64,000 bases of DNA from Plectrocnemia conspersa. Lineage: Eukaryota; Arthropoda; Insecta; Trichoptera; Polycentropodidae. The stretch is from NCBI GenBank assembly GCA_009617715.1, contig VTFK01000021.1:372001-436000 (forward strand). The letters run 5' to 3'. The position numbers and the translations under genes were made by a program. Under the pieces are notes generated by a model that was given only the letters and a program-made list of their open reading frames with translations, searched no databases and had not been told where the DNA came from. Of the stretch, positions 10,890 to 23,882 are shown piece after piece (position 1 is the first letter of the stretch; each line of letters begins with the position of its first letter).

Positions 10890-12583
10890 CTATCAGGCGG
10901 TAAAGTTTTAATGGCATGTCTTTAAAGTCGGAGAATCTTCGTGGCGTGTCGAGTTATATTATTGTCGGCTGTGATTTCGCTAGAGTGGCTGGAATAATTG
11001 TGATGAGTTCTCGCGATATTCTTTGGACAATCCGCTGATGTCAATGTGGTATCCTGGCTCGTCTCTCTTTCCCTATATATATTACCGTGTCTCCTCCTAT
11101 GACTAAGTATCACATATTTTATAACGCTGGAGGACGTTTGCAAGACTCATTGCATTGACACACTTTTTGACACACATACGAAATGTGTAACGGTCCAAAT
11201 GGCCACTTCAGTGATCAGTAATCAAAGGGTGTAGAAAAATAAATTTATGCTCTAAGTAAAATGTATTTGTCTAGCGCGCGTCCTTTCCAAGCAAAAATTA
11301 ACTTTGTGATTTACGTCTTAGGACAAATGATATTAAATGGTCCGTACAATATTTACAATTATTAACGCAATTGTTTAGTCAATTGTAAGTATATGCGTTT
11401 TAAATAATTAATCATGATAATAGAGAAGTCATACATTTTAAAATGATTTTATTATAATTTATTATATTTGGGTATCCCATTAATTTGTATGACTCATGTT
11501 TCAATTAAACAAAAAATCTCTCTGATTTAATCTGAATTTAGATATATACAAGGAAAATATTTATTGTATGTACATATAGATATGCCACATATTTATATAT
11601 ACTACTACATATTGTTACTATAGTATATTTGACCCTAAAAGACTAGATACATTTTCATGAAAATATATGAAACGTTGCGAATATTAGCGGTATTATCAAC
11701 AAAGGAAATGAACATTGAAGAATAACATTGTACAAAAAGTGTGCAAATATTACTGTTTTATATAACCTTCTAGGCTTTTATAAATAAATTTACGTACAAA
11801 CTATTCCAAAAAGCAATATTTCGCAATTTATAGAGCCATATAAATATTTTCAGTATACGAAAATGTTTCTCGGTTACTTTCACTATATTGTACTACAAAA
11901 AATATTAAATTTATATGTTAGAGATAAACGAAATACTTTTGATTTGACAGAATAACGCAATTTAAATCTGAATTTTCATGATTTAACCACTTGTACAATT
12001 TTTTATAATTTACTGGTCATTTTGAACAAATAAAAACATGTCTCGAAAATAAGGCAATACACATTATTTCCCACAATTGAAGTGAGATCGCGTGATCTAG
12101 CAATTGCCTTAACAATTGAAAATATTTCACAAACCACTTAATAATACATCACTAAAAAGATCTGCAGAAAAACAACTAATTCTTTAAAAATACAATAAAT
12201 TCTATAATGCGCAAAATACTATTATTATTTTACTCCCTGGTTACCGATCGCCGAAGTGATCCGTTTATCTTTCAAGGCGTAAACACATTTTGTAGATGTG
12301 TCCAAAAAGCGATGCAACGAAGCTTGCAAACCTATTTATCTGTGATTCTCAAACCAGCATTATAATTTATATGACACTACACAGAAACAGAGACACGGTA
12401 AGAAGGAAAAATGCCATTGATTCATAAGCTAAGAGACCGCATTAAAACAAAATAAATGTATAAAGAATATCGCGAGAACATATTATGACAATCCCAGTCG
12501 CTCTGAGGAAATCATATCCGACAATAATACAACTCGATACGCCAGCGAAGACTCTCTGACATTTCAACGCAACCACCTGATAG
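10890..12583. mobile_element. Long-arm inverted-repeat (fold-back-like) element, complete pair
   Basis: Arms of roughly 600 bp face each other. The left arm (10890 to about 11480) and the reverse complement of the right arm (about 11960-12583) share, in order, 'CTATCAGG' at the tip, 'gag(a/t)(a/g)tcttcg', 'attattgtcgg', 'ttctcgcgatattcttt', a 'ctttttg.acaca' block with 'aaatgtgt', 'tcacttc.g.gatc' and 'gcaattg'. The centre is AT-rich. I found no transposase frame; the 73-codon minus frame at 10922-11143 lies inside the left arm and has no domain. Single-arm copies lie at 1-210, 2640-3070 and 58190-58590. The element is non-autonomous and its superfamily is unknown. Confidence 0.65.
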
Positions 12584-12777
12584 TGGCATATCTATTTCAT
12601 TATGTATGTGGCAATTTATATGTTTATAACATAAAGTGATACCAGCTTTTCTAGTGTCTATTTGACTGCAAAATCACACCACTTTGACCTCAAAATTAAA
12701 AAATCCTAATAGACCATCATACATAGTATATTTTATTTTCATATAAGCTTAGTTTTAGGCCTAAAATGTTAATTATA

Positions 12778-12784
<7 letters not shown>

Positions 12785-12871
<87 letters not shown>
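12785..12871. repeat. (AT)n microsatellite
   Basis: About 87 bp of uninterrupted alternating AT. The 70-codon tyrosine/isoleucine frame across it on the minus strand is a product of the repeat. Confidence 0.97.
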
Positions 12872-12876
<5 letters not shown>

Positions 12877-14995
12877 AATTTAGTAAAAATGATGTATTAT
12901 ATATATTATAAAAATCAAAAACATGATAATTTGTAGTAAATTTTTTTCCAAGCAGAGAAATTAGATGGGTAAATATATAATACAATAAGCAGTAAATATT
13001 TTATTGCTTATACTTAATATATATTATATTTAATAATAAATTAACAAATAATAAACAAAACTCGACACAATATATCTTCTGATTACAAAGTTCGTATTTT
13101 ACCATTTGTAATAATCGACGGTGTATTATTATTAGATTCATTACATACATTGCTTTGAATGGAACATAATTAATGAGATACTAATCGCTTGGTATAATTT
13201 GGAGGCACATGACCTTCCTCAAAGAATAACGACGTAGATAATATCTGTTATTATTTTACTCTTAGCTTATTATTATTTAATTCACCATAGATTTTTTTAC
13301 TAAAAATAATACAATTTAAAAAATATTTGTAAGCATTTTAAAAAATTCAATACACGTTTAAAGCGTTAATCCTCTTATAAATAAAAAGTGAGAGACTTTT
13401 GCTAAGTATGTTTATTTATTTAGAGTGTGGGAGATTGAGAAAAAATATTTACTTTTGTTATCAAAAAATAAATCTTATTTATTATTATGATTGACGTCAT
13501 TATATCGCGTGTCGTTTGTACTAGAATTTGTAAAGGTTCAACTTTGTAAAAAAATTCGATTGTAATCGAGGAAGTTGAATGTAGGGATTGGGTTAAGAGA
13601 AAAATAAATGTATTATTCAGAGGTTAAAGAGCATCAAACTTATGAACCAAGTCTCGTAGACTTTGATAGCTTGATATGCACGATAATAAAATTTATAAAA
13701 AAAATATTCGATAAAACAAATTAAATATATTTATGAACCTTTGATACTATTATTTACAGTAGATATATTTTTTTTAATAATAGAAGATTTATTTCTTATT
13801 ATATTTTTTAGATCATATATCATCAAAGTATGATACTTTAAAGACATCCATATATATATATTTAAGATATATCCAATAAAGGAAATAAAGTAGATTTCTT
13901 TGAAAACGTTTATTGTCAAAGGTTGAACGTAGTTTCACGCATCATTTATTAACTGAATTGCTTCTGCTATTGATATTTTGTAATCCAATGTCTTTGACGT
14001 GATATATGGGTATATAATGACATATGGAACAATATTAAATTGATACAACGTTGAGCGAAACTTTGCCTTGGGCTAAATCAATATTATGCGAGACTTGATA
14101 ATCAATAAAGTATTGTACAACGAACTATTTAAGTACATCGTTATTACTATTAATTAGTAAAATATTTTTAAACAGCATGATAAGGTTTCAGTGTTTTTTT
14201 CAACATTGGTGAATATTGTGGTTATGGAGGCTTTATTGATACAGCGTAACATAATTAATATCAGTACGAGCAACTTGTAATTTTTGAGACGATTGATATT
14301 ATCAGTGTCCTGAGGGACCGTGTGGTACGGACTGCTATACGATTCTACACATAACTATAAAAATGTAAAAAAAATAAGAAAATCGTTTCTAGTTATGAAA
14401 CAACTAGGCAGCCTTTTAAGTGTTGCTTAAACAACGAACTTGAAAAGCTTAAAATAATATATTTTAAAATATAAAATATAATTTTCCTTAATATATATAA
14501 GTTTCTTTATTATAAGAGATATCACACATTTCTAAAAATATTATTAAATATGACTATTTTGTATTAAGAGTGCAATAGATAATTAAAAGTATTTTTATAA
14601 TACTATTTAAAAAAATTACAATAAAACTATACATTAATAAATATAGCCAGACAGGAGAATAGTTGATATTCACTCATTTTGCTCCCAGTGGAGCTTACGC
14701 TAAAACGACACGGATGCTCCGGTATAAACTATGTTTTTCAAAGTACAATTAACGCTTTTAAAACGGGTATTTATTGTTGGCCTAGTACGTGTTCATATAA
14801 CAAATAAATGCGTTTGCAAAAATAACCCTAAATATACCTACAAATACACAGCTGCATAAGTAGTATATTTTTAATCTAGGTTTCTATTATTAGTTAGGTA
14901 TTCTAATTTTAGCAAAACCATTTATTGTATATCAATAAAACCGTTCTTTTTGACTTAATAAAAAAAAACACTGAGCGATACTTAAACGTCATCAA
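12872..14995. other. AT-rich, no gene recognised
   Basis: Mostly AT-rich. A small GC-richer patch at about 14650-14730 contains a GCTCC-CAGT-GGAGC hairpin, but no homology or gene is evident. Confidence 0.5.
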
Positions 14996-14999
14996 TCAA

Positions 15000-15110
15000 T
15001 GTAGTAAGTCGATGAATTGAGCTGTTCTGGGGGCCTTAATTGACACGTTCTTTATTAAAGGGTCGTTAACGATCCTTTGAGGGTCTGACCCTTGCGTAAT
15101 TTTGGCATCA
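15000..15110. promoter_or_regulatory. Paired palindromes, possible nuclear-receptor element
   Basis: A near-perfect palindrome centred on GTTAAC spans 15055-15080. It is followed directly by the perfect inverted repeat GGGTC-T-GACCC (15081-15091). The latter has the IR1 layout known for ecdysone-receptor/USP-type sites, though the half-sites are not the canonical AGGTCA. A 'ttaattgacacg' homeodomain-type site lies just upstream. Function is inferred. Confidence 0.3.
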
Positions 15111-16250
15111 AAAATTTTATGTAACAAAATACTATTGTGTAAGCCCCTAACCGTAGACCCAAATTTTAGGTATTTTAAACTGCGAAAATGTTTTAGAAAA
15201 TTACATCCATAAACTACATATTTAAGATGCTTAAAGATTGTTAAGAGTAAAGTATATTTAATTTATTTAATTTATTAAGTAAAAAGAGCTTTTGTAAACT
15301 GAGATAATTGAAGATATATTTTACGTCGGGATCTTTGCGCTGCTTCGCCTTGGTCAATGCGATTTTTTAACCTTGGTTAGGGCTTGTGTTACACAAGGTT
15401 AAGTAAAAGAGATTGCTCCGTTAAATATTTACCTTGTGGGAGTAAGTGGTCGAAAACGATCGCTTTACTGCTTGGGACCTGTTTTGGGTTTTTATAGGAC
15501 GCTTATAAGGCTTTAGATGTAAATAAATGACTTGAAACAGTTAAAATATTAAGATATGTATATTTAAATTATTTAGGTAGTTTTCATTAATAGGTTTGTA
15601 GAAGAAAGTAGCACAGTTAATTGTAACTTGATGGAATAATATTTTTTTTGTATCTTATGTACAATATAACACAATCAATAATTAATTAATTAAACTATAT
15701 ACATATTTTTAACTATCAGACAAATTAGTATTATAATAGTATTTTTTCACCCTTTCCAAAAGCAATGAAGTTCATTTTTATATTTACAAAAATTTGTCTA
15801 TACAATTTATGAAAAAAATTCATGTTGTATTAAAGATCGAGTTACTCTTAAAAAATCTGGTGACTGATCTAACTGGATTTGATCAAACGGTCGTCTTGGT
15901 ATATTCGGCGTAGCTCTACTTAGTGCGTAATAAACTCGTATATTTCAAGTTAGAAGCGAGGTGTATTTCTGGATATTTTTCTGATTATTTTTTTTTGTAA
16001 TAGTACATTTTTTAAGGACTTTCACGAACCAAATATTTATTATTATATTTTGTAATGTAAAAAAGAATAATAATTTATTGTATTTATACTGTTAAATTAA
16101 ATATTTAAATGGGATAATATATTTAAAATATCCAGATAGTCTGAAGCAAATGCTTGTCATATCAAAAAATATGTTGTTGTAACTTATTCATGTTTAACAT
16201 TGTATATATAAGGCCATTGGTCGTAAATAAATATCCTTATACTTTAATCG
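15111..16250. other. AT-rich, no gene recognised
   Basis: Slightly GC-richer at 15320-15500, where short CpG-containing phrases occur, but there are no usable frames or repeat matches. Confidence 0.45.
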
Positions 16251-16254
16251 CATT

Positions 16255-16440
16255 GAACCCATGAAATGATTACGCCTCGTTTTATAGGAAGCCACTACTA
16301 CCGGTAATTGCCATAAGAGTATTTTCGCTTTCACCTTGAGCTGTCGAGCACAAATATTGAGTTTGGACAAGAGTTAAAACAACACAATGAAATAAGTTCA
16401 AGAACGCATCGAAAGCGACGGGTCAATATTATGCAACCTT
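16255..16440. promoter_or_regulatory. GC-richer block, possible enhancer-like element
   Basis: Contains several homeodomain-like cores (ATGATTACG, GGTAATTGCC, AATATTATGCAA) within about 180 bp of balanced composition, with no coding frame. A weaker block of the same kind follows at 16710-16810. The regulatory reading is inference. Confidence 0.25.
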
Positions 16441-18529
16441 CGATTGGACTGTTTTTAAGTGAAATAATTCATGTTCCGACAAATATATTATTTGGACTAG
16501 AATTATATTTTTAAGTTACGTAGTAATATTCATAGATTATCATAAATCAAATCGATCATATTTGATTTAGGAAAGACCATAAAAAAATGTACTATTACAA
16601 AAAAAAAGATTACCACTTCGCTTCTGATTTGAAATTAACGAGTTTATTAAAAGTGGAGCTACGCCTAATATACTATGACGAAATTTATCGGATTTTATAG
16701 CTTTTTATTGTCGTTTCAATTAAATAAGATTTAAGTCCCGGCAGTGATACGTCTTCGGGGCTTAATCGCAATTTATATTAATGAGTCATCCCTTATCTCG
16801 CCACGATTTTTTTGCATTTTTGTCATATACAAACGGTAAAATTATTAAATGTATCTATCTCTATATGTTTATGGATTTATTATACAAATATTTTATTATT
16901 AATATAAATCTCTTGTAAATAATTGCTAAGAATTATTTTAGAAATAAGTTGTGAAGCCAAATATAATGCTTGTTTAATTTTTTTGAAACTATATAAACAT
17001 AATAATAAATTATAAAAATATTCATTACTTATGGGTCATAAAGACGCGTTTCATAAATTTATCAGTCGTTATAACATGACATTTGGACGCTTTATCGGAC
17101 TGAATCTATTTTGATAAAAAATACGGTAACTGTATGTGAACTATGACTTTATCGTTATTCACATAATCATGTGAAAAATGATGTATGTGAATATATTTAT
17201 AGAACATAATAAGGGTAAATAAAAATATCAATATATTTTTAGAAAAATATAATAGTTTCCAATGTCATATAAAATATTAATTTTAGTAATTTAATACAAA
17301 AAATTATCTTTAACTGTATTATTATATTATTAACTTAGTATATTAAGTAATATATCTTATTCAATTTTTATTAAATAAACGTGCTTTTTAATTAAGCACT
17401 AAATAATAGAAAAACATTTTAAAATCGTTTTTTTTTTGTAATCGCATGTATCACATTTGTATTTGTATTTTATGTAAATTATAGAGTAGTATATACAATA
17501 GCAATTCCAGTAGTTTATAACGACTAAATTAACTATTTATGTTTTGATTGCTTTTCAAGGCTTTATTGTAGTGTATACTTTAGTAAAGGAAATGTGTATT
17601 AAAAATTTGATATTCTTATATGTATGTATTTTAAAATATCGTCTGAATTAATCTAGTAATAAAATATTTAAAATCTATTGAGTAAAAGTTGAGCCATTAC
17701 AAAATTTATTTTTATTAAATTTTAATCATACGTTTTATTTTAAAAATGTTGTATATCATAAATAACCTTCCAAGCCTTCAAATATTCTTGAAAATTGTAA
17801 ATATTTACATAGATTATACAATACTTTAAAACAAGTTTATCACTTTGACCATCAATTTTTAACAGTTGTGTTAAATTTACATTACTATAACTCTTAAACT
17901 TATAAAAAAAGCATATAAATTTCATTTAGCTTAAATAATAAATCCGTCTATTGTCACATACGGTGTGCACTTTCGGCATAATAAAACCCTACTAGCTGGT
18001 TTATGACATTTTTTTACGCATAATATGCGACGTGTTTTTTTACTATATTTGCTTTGTATCTGGCGATAGTGGCTAATAGACCGAACACACGTGTGTTTTT
18101 CTTCAATAATTACATATTTGAATCACATGAAAAATGTATTTTCATATAGATTTGTTGGCTATTAAAATGTAAAGTACATTAATACTCCTAAAAAATATTT
18201 ATTAACACTAATAAATAAAACTTTGTTTTAATTTAATGATTAATAAATAAAAGTTATGATTTTTTTACCATGTATCCAACATGGAATATCATTGCAAAAT
18301 ATTTAATTAAAATTATATATTTAACTTAAGACTAAATATTTGTGTATTTGATTTCGTGAATTTAAATAATGTACTAAAAATAAATGGAAGGCTTGGAAGG
18401 CATTCGTAAAATGATACATATTACGATTGGAGACAAAAGCTAATGAAACTCATTATGATTTTATTGAGCACCTTCATAGAATATAGTGATAATAGAGTGA
18501 AAACGCTGTTTCTAGAATATAGTACGGGG
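16441..18529. other. AT-rich, no gene recognised
   Basis: Very AT-rich apart from 16710-16810. The 61-codon minus frame at 17740-17925 has no recognisable domain. Confidence 0.5.
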
Positions 18530-18790
18530 ATCGTCAAGGTGCCGCCCACTTGGCGTTAAAGTAGCAAGGGCGGCTTTTCCGCCCACGATTTTCCTCCGAC
18601 AATTTTCCGCGCTCGTATTAATTCTCCGTTCAATGCATTATTCATCGGACGAACGCTTAGAAATTCCGAGACCTCGGGCCGTGATAATATTTATTGGCAA
18701 CAATAATAAAAGCGAGAGCACAATACTGAGCCAGAAGGTTTAATGCGAGAAATTGAGATAATGGAGGAGAAATTGGGGATGCTGTGGATG
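18530..18790. promoter_or_regulatory. Candidate conserved non-coding block
   Basis: A GC-richer run (phrases such as 'gggcggcttttccgcccacg' and 'gacctcgggccgtgataata') with no coding frame, no repeat match in the window and sharp AT-rich flanks. It contains the GGGCGG...CCGCCC inverted repeat at about 18569-18583. It resembles conserved non-coding elements near insect developmental genes, but conservation cannot be tested here. Confidence 0.28.
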
Positions 18791-18889
18791 AGGTGATGAC
18801 GCACGATGAATGAGAAAAAGTAAAACATTTTCATTAATATCAGACTAAGATATTGAGCACCAATACATTATTAGTCTTGCATATTTTAT

Positions 18890-19020
18890 TATTATTGAAT
18901 ATTCTGTTGAAACTTGAGAGGCGTGAGCCCAATGCATTACAACAGGGTAAATCTATAACAAAAGAGTAAGTAAATCAGATATATTGAATACATTAACCAC
19001 CAGACTCAGATTCATTGATG
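18890..19020 (-). mobile_element. SINE 3' tail, minus strand
   Basis: Reading the minus strand, this contains 'agtctggtggttaatg', 'gatttacttactc' and then a partly decayed terminal hairpin (18907-18942) with loop 'gcattgggctcacgcctctc'. An A/T-rich tail follows. The order matches the 3' half of the SINE at 3.3-3.6 kb. The tRNA-like head is absent. Confidence 0.5.
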
Positions 19021-19035
19021 GGCAGTACTGAAGAC

Positions 19036-20095
19036 TAATGCCTGCAATACACTCTCTGGAAGTTGGCCAAGGCTGGCCAAGGACGGAGAATATAGTGGGT
19101 TACTTCGGTCGAGTTCAGTCTAAAATCTCTTAGAAGTTGTCCGAGGTTACCGAGAACGGGAGGTAAAGTGGGAGTAATTCAGTCAACTTGGCCAGCTTCG
19201 AGCGCTTCCGAACATTGTCGGCAAACGGACCGAAGTCGGAGCTGCTATTTCGAGCGCGAGCAGTGAGATACTTCCCCTTACGCTCTCTCGCGTGTTAAGT
19301 GACGACAGTGAGAGAGATAATGATATGGTTTTTCGCAAACTGAGATAGAACGAGTAGCTCGGTTCAATTTCAGTATGCGCGTATGCGTCTTATGGTTAAC
19401 ACGCACGTCGAGCGCTGCATCGTGGTCACGTGGTCAAATTATAATACCACATGCTTATCGGGGACTTCCACAGACTCTTACTGTGATCTTTGAATATTTT
19501 AGGGCACCAAAAGGGATTAAATAAATTTTTGATAGTATATTCTTTTAACAGATATCGTTATTATATTGTTTTCATATAAAATCAAATAATTAGTGATAAT
19601 TAATTTTGTTAAAAAAAAATCGTTTCAAATATCCTTATGTATTTTCCTATATCGGTTTATATAAATGTCACACCACAACGAATTCTTATTTAGAATCGAT
19701 GGCGACAAATTCTAGGATAGTCACAGATGTGGTGTTCGTATTCTGAAGTATAATTTTCATGCCTTATGGCATTTTGCAAAAGCCGACAAAGATTTTGCGT
19801 AAATTGAATATTTACGACCGAAAAGTTTTCACTGATATTGTATTGGTGAGTGTCCACATAAACTTTTATAATTATCAGTAGCGTAATTTTAATAAGATGA
19901 CAATTTAAAAATTGCGATTATTTGGCACATTTTTGGATCGCGCGCAAATATGCCAGCTATACGTGACAGAAGCCGCCGTCCGGACGGCATATTAAATTTG
20001 CGACAGTGTGACCGCTACTCGAAAGTCGGCGACCTTGACCGACTTCAGTTGAACTTCGGTTCGGATAACTTTCAGAAAGTGTAGTGCAAGCATAA
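19036..20095. mobile_element. 1.06-kb inverted-repeat DNA element
   Basis: The left end reads 'TAATGCCTGCAATACACTCT' and continues CTGGAAGTT. The reverse complement of the right end reads 'TTATGCTTGCACTACACTTT' and continues CTGAAAGTT. That is 25 matches over about 29 positions. Inside the left end the segment is duplicated in degenerate form with a period near 75 bp ('ctctggaagttggccaagg' and 'cttagaagttgtccgagg'). The interior is CpG-containing and has no transposase frame. The 72- and 85-codon minus frames at 19957-20249 overlap the right terminus and have no domain. No convincing target-site duplication was seen. Probably a non-autonomous DNA transposon of unknown superfamily. Confidence 0.55.
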
Positions 20096-20099
20096 GAAC

Positions 20100-21179
20100 A
20101 AGAAAAACGAAGCAACTGAGCAGAAGGCGAAAAATATTGCGCAAAACCGACAGCAATATTTTGTGAACCGTCCAATGTTTTATCGTTGCTTCAAAGAAAT
20201 AAAATAAAATCAACGATTCTTTCCTTATCTTTTTCGACTTCTTGACCAATTAATGCGGAATTTTTATTTTAAATATAATTTTATTTGAATAGCTCAGATA
20301 TTTCACCTTTGCCATTGTCCTGGGTTGCATAAATCCGGAAACTATGGACTGTATAATTTTAGCATATGTTAATGGCTCAAAGAACGATAAAGTTGACTTA
20401 TTACCTGATTGCATTTAATCTAGTTTTAATTCTAATATAACTATTTGTATAAAAACATTATTAATTATTATTAAATTTAAATCGTATCGATTAAAATCAT
20501 TAATATTTTTTTATGCCTAACAAAATATTTAATTACTAATTAAATAATTAAATATATTATATAACATGTCTGTTTAATATTAATATATTAGGGTATTATC
20601 CTCAAAAAGTACACGTTGCGGTTTTATTACTCGGTTCATATGATTTATTTATAATACATAATAAGCAATAAAGGTCATATATATTAACCTTGCGGTAAAC
20701 TCAACGATACGCGTGTTTTATTAAAAATTTGTTTTATATATTTAACTTTTTGTTTTTGAGAAAATTGTTTGGGCTTTTATTTAATTATTTTATTCTCAGA
20801 TAGTTACTATTTTACATCGCTATATTTCACTAAATTATGTATAGCATTACTCAAACTTTACAATGTTATTTTTTGATTATCTCTTAAATTTAATCATTGA
20901 ATAGAATATTCGTTATTATTATTAGAACGAAAACTATGTGAATAAATATTATTATCGCTAAGATATAAATCATATTATTTCACTTATCTTGGTTTAGACT
21001 CCACTTACATAAATTCTCATGTAAAAATTCCTATCTAAGCTACAAACGCTCTTGCTTCAGATGCACATGCGAAAAATACATAAAACAACACACTTTGATC
21101 ACTTAAAGCTTTCCCACGCTAAAAACTAGTATGTTTACGATCCAAAACCGATAAAAAAAAGAGACTTAAATCGATCCAG
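20100..21179. other. AT-rich, no gene recognised
   Basis: AT-rich. A weakly tRNA-like phrase at 20288-20340 (TAGCTCAGAT and GGTTGCATAAATCC) does not fold as a tRNA by eye. Confidence 0.5.
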
Positions 21180-21440
21180 CTGACCTCTGCTCGGAGCAGT
21201 TTGGCTCGTTGCCCGCGTTTTTCGTCCTTGCTACGCACTTTCTCCGCATGTGAGCATTATAATATAAACGATTCTAGTCCACTTTTTAGGTCGGACAATA
21301 AAAAGAAAAAGGTTATTTATACATCTCCAACTTGGTCCACCGCCGTCGCCACCCAACCCTTCTACCTATTGATCCCTTCGGAGTGAATTACGTCCCCCTC
21401 TGCGAGATGACATGTCACCCAGGACGGTTGACAAGTCAGG
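21180..21440. promoter_or_regulatory. GC-richer block with TGACA-type sites
   Basis: Balanced-composition block holding TGACATGTCA and TGACAAGTCA within about 30 bp (21407-21437). These are the TGACA core used by Homothorax/Meis-type factors. Overlapping 61- and 66-codon plus frames have no recognisable domain. The regulatory reading is inference. Confidence 0.25.
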
Positions 21441-22925
21441 ACCGCTTTAGAATTCGATTTTGTGTATACCTAGTGAAAGATTTATTTTCATTTCTTTCAT
21501 GTTTAAAAAAGCACGCATTCTGCATATATTAAATACAGCGTCAGCGTCTGCTTTAGAAAGCTTTTATAACGCAGATTGGGAGCGAAAGCTTAAAAAGTTT
21601 TACCGTTACGGTGAAAAATGGGGTGCTATTAGCTTTCGAAATCATGGAAAATCGATTCGAGTTTTAAATTGGGGATTTGTTGAGACTTTGAAATTCGATT
21701 TGAATGTTTATATCTATCGAAAAAGTCTAACATTACTATTATTATTTTAATAAAAAAAAATTAATGACATTATATTTATTAAAATGACTTTTTGAGTCAT
21801 TAAAATAAATTGTAAAGTAAATGCAATTTCATTAAAATGAGGCATATCCTTTCACACAGAGTTACATGAGCTTAAGGAATTCGTTTCAAAATATATTTCG
21901 CTCTAGTTGCCGCTTTCAATTTGCAATTTGCAAGAGTTGCCTTCTTGCTGCAGAGGAAAGAAAGAAAAAAATGTCAAAAAGAGAAGCATTAGCAGCCCGT
22001 TTGAAGCGTTCGACCTTTCACATTTTGCGGAGATTCTTTTTAATTCCCGTCGCAGTGCTTCCACTCAAAAGAATAACAACGAGCGCTTTAACGAGCTTTG
22101 TTGCGATACCAAAAGAGATTTCTACAATGCCAACGAGCCGCCATTAAGCCTTTTGAAATATTAAATTGCGAATCGTCGTTCGAGTTCGATAAACGCATCT
22201 CGTCGAGACGGATGAATGACCCGATCTGAATTTTAAGCAAAATAAAGTGGAACTGTTATGAAGTCATATGTTAACAGATATGGGTAATATGGAAATTATA
22301 CAGCGATGCCAAGCCTTTGCACCCAAAATTTAGTTCTACTGCTTACAATTAATCTAAGTAATTAATTAAAAAAATTTCAATAAAATATTTGTAAGCAAGT
22401 CTGGATATTCAGATACCATTTCTGATAAAAATAATCACGTGACTGTTAAGTTGACTACTGACATAACTGGTTCAAAGCATATGATAGAATGAGATATTTT
22501 CTACAAAGTACTTGCTGGTAAATAATACAATGAATAATCTGTACTACCATCAGATTTGATACATTTAAATCTATTTCACTCTAAAATTTTTAAAAGTCTA
22601 AGCATGACAAATGTATTAATAGTAAATTTCCAATCCGATTAATAAATAAGAAATATCGAGGTACGACAAAAATAAATAATTTGTTATTAACTTGTTCTAT
22701 TATATTATAAAATTTTCTGTTTTTTCATACTCTGTTTTACTATCTAACTATTGTTTATTAAAAGTTCTCTTAATGACATATACATTTACTAGATTTAAAT
22801 TCCTGCCTAAACCATTCATATTATGTAGCACGTAAAACCAAACAAGTGTTTTGCTTCTTTATTATAGAGCAAAAATATATATTGTATATAATAAACTATT
22901 TATAGCAAATATATTTAATTAACTC
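21441..22925. other. Mixed AT-rich sequence, no gene recognised
   Basis: Plus-strand frames of 85-96 codons at 21460-21750, 21866-22147 and 21907-22164 overlap one another in different frames and show no domain or splice support. Patches at 21870-22230 are slightly GC-richer. Nothing could be identified. Confidence 0.45.
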
Positions 22926-22929
22926 ATTC

Positions 22930-23070
22930 CCCCTTTTGTGGACTCTCAAACGACGAGCGATATTCATGAACGCTATTCTCGACCACGTCACTTGTGCGTC
23001 AATTCGATTTGTCAACGTCAAGCTGTCAAACAATGGTTTCATTAAATTGCTATCAAAAAACAGCGTTGAA
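22930..23070. promoter_or_regulatory. GC-richer block, possible enhancer-like element
   Basis: Contains several GTCAA/TGTCAA cores and a Sox-type ACAATGG in 'gctgtcaaacaatggttt' within about 60 bp (22995-23040). No coding frame. The regulatory reading is weak inference. Confidence 0.22.
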
Positions 23071-23882
23071 AGCTGTAAGATTAAATAAGAGAATGTTTTC
23101 AGAATTTATTTTAATTCATGATTAATCAGTTACCATTGGCAGATTTATCGCCATTGTGACGCCAGACACATGCTTATATCATGGGTTAAGTAGGGATCTA
23201 TTGTATCATAGACAGGCCTGCAGAAAAGTGGGGGGAGGTAAAAATTTGGAAAAAATATATTTATAATAAAAGTAAGAACCGACCTCAAATAATGAATCTG
23301 AAATAAACTATATTTGTTTGAGAAATATGTACTGATGTATTTCAGGTATAAATTCCTTCAGACCTTTTTATACGTATAATAAATTAAAGGGGCGGAACAT
23401 TGCCTTCAAAAGTAGTACTTTCACAATAAACATTATTATTCAAAGGAGCAGATTATAGTTTTTTGACGCTGCTCGGTTTATGTTAAATTTTTTTTTTTAA
23501 ATTATTTTAGTCTTTATTGCTTTTTGAACGCTTGAAAAATATTAGATATACGAGGAAATAATCAAAGAATGTAAATTAGTAGCAGTAAATTTAGGTATTT
23601 GAGCTGAAAATTCAGATCAACTACCTAAGGAAGAAATTACGAAAAATTAACAACAGCACCAGCTGAATTATATGAATTTAATGTTTTTATAGATTGTATT
23701 ATCAGTAATTTAACAACTGGATTTAATGCAGCAAAATAAATAAATGCTAATTTTAGTTTCATGTGGTTATTCATAAAAAAATCTAGAAGTCTAGTCTCGA
23801 AAAATCTAGTCTCGAATCTAAGCAAAAAATATTTTTTAAAATACGTCTTTTTAGTAAAATCATATCGGAATATATTGTCACC
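23071..23882. other. AT-rich, no gene recognised
   Basis: Includes a G-rich patch (ggggggagg near 23231) and a short local duplication 'tctagtctcgaa' at about 23790-23818. No gene. Confidence 0.5.

Noticed and set aside
12773..12985. 70-codon frame of alternating Tyr/Ile on the minus strand
   Set aside because: It is the translation of the (AT)n microsatellite.
13555..13610. 'ggattgggttaaga' resembling the SINE terminal loop
   Set aside because: No stem flanks it and no SINE body lies upstream; probably coincidence.
20288..20345. tRNA-like phrases TAGCTCAGAT and GGTTGCATAAATCC
   Set aside because: B-box is poor and I could not fold acceptor and anticodon stems; not called as a tRNA.
21866..22164. 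Two overlapping plus frames of 93 and 85 codons
   Set aside because: They occupy the same DNA in different registers and neither shows a domain.
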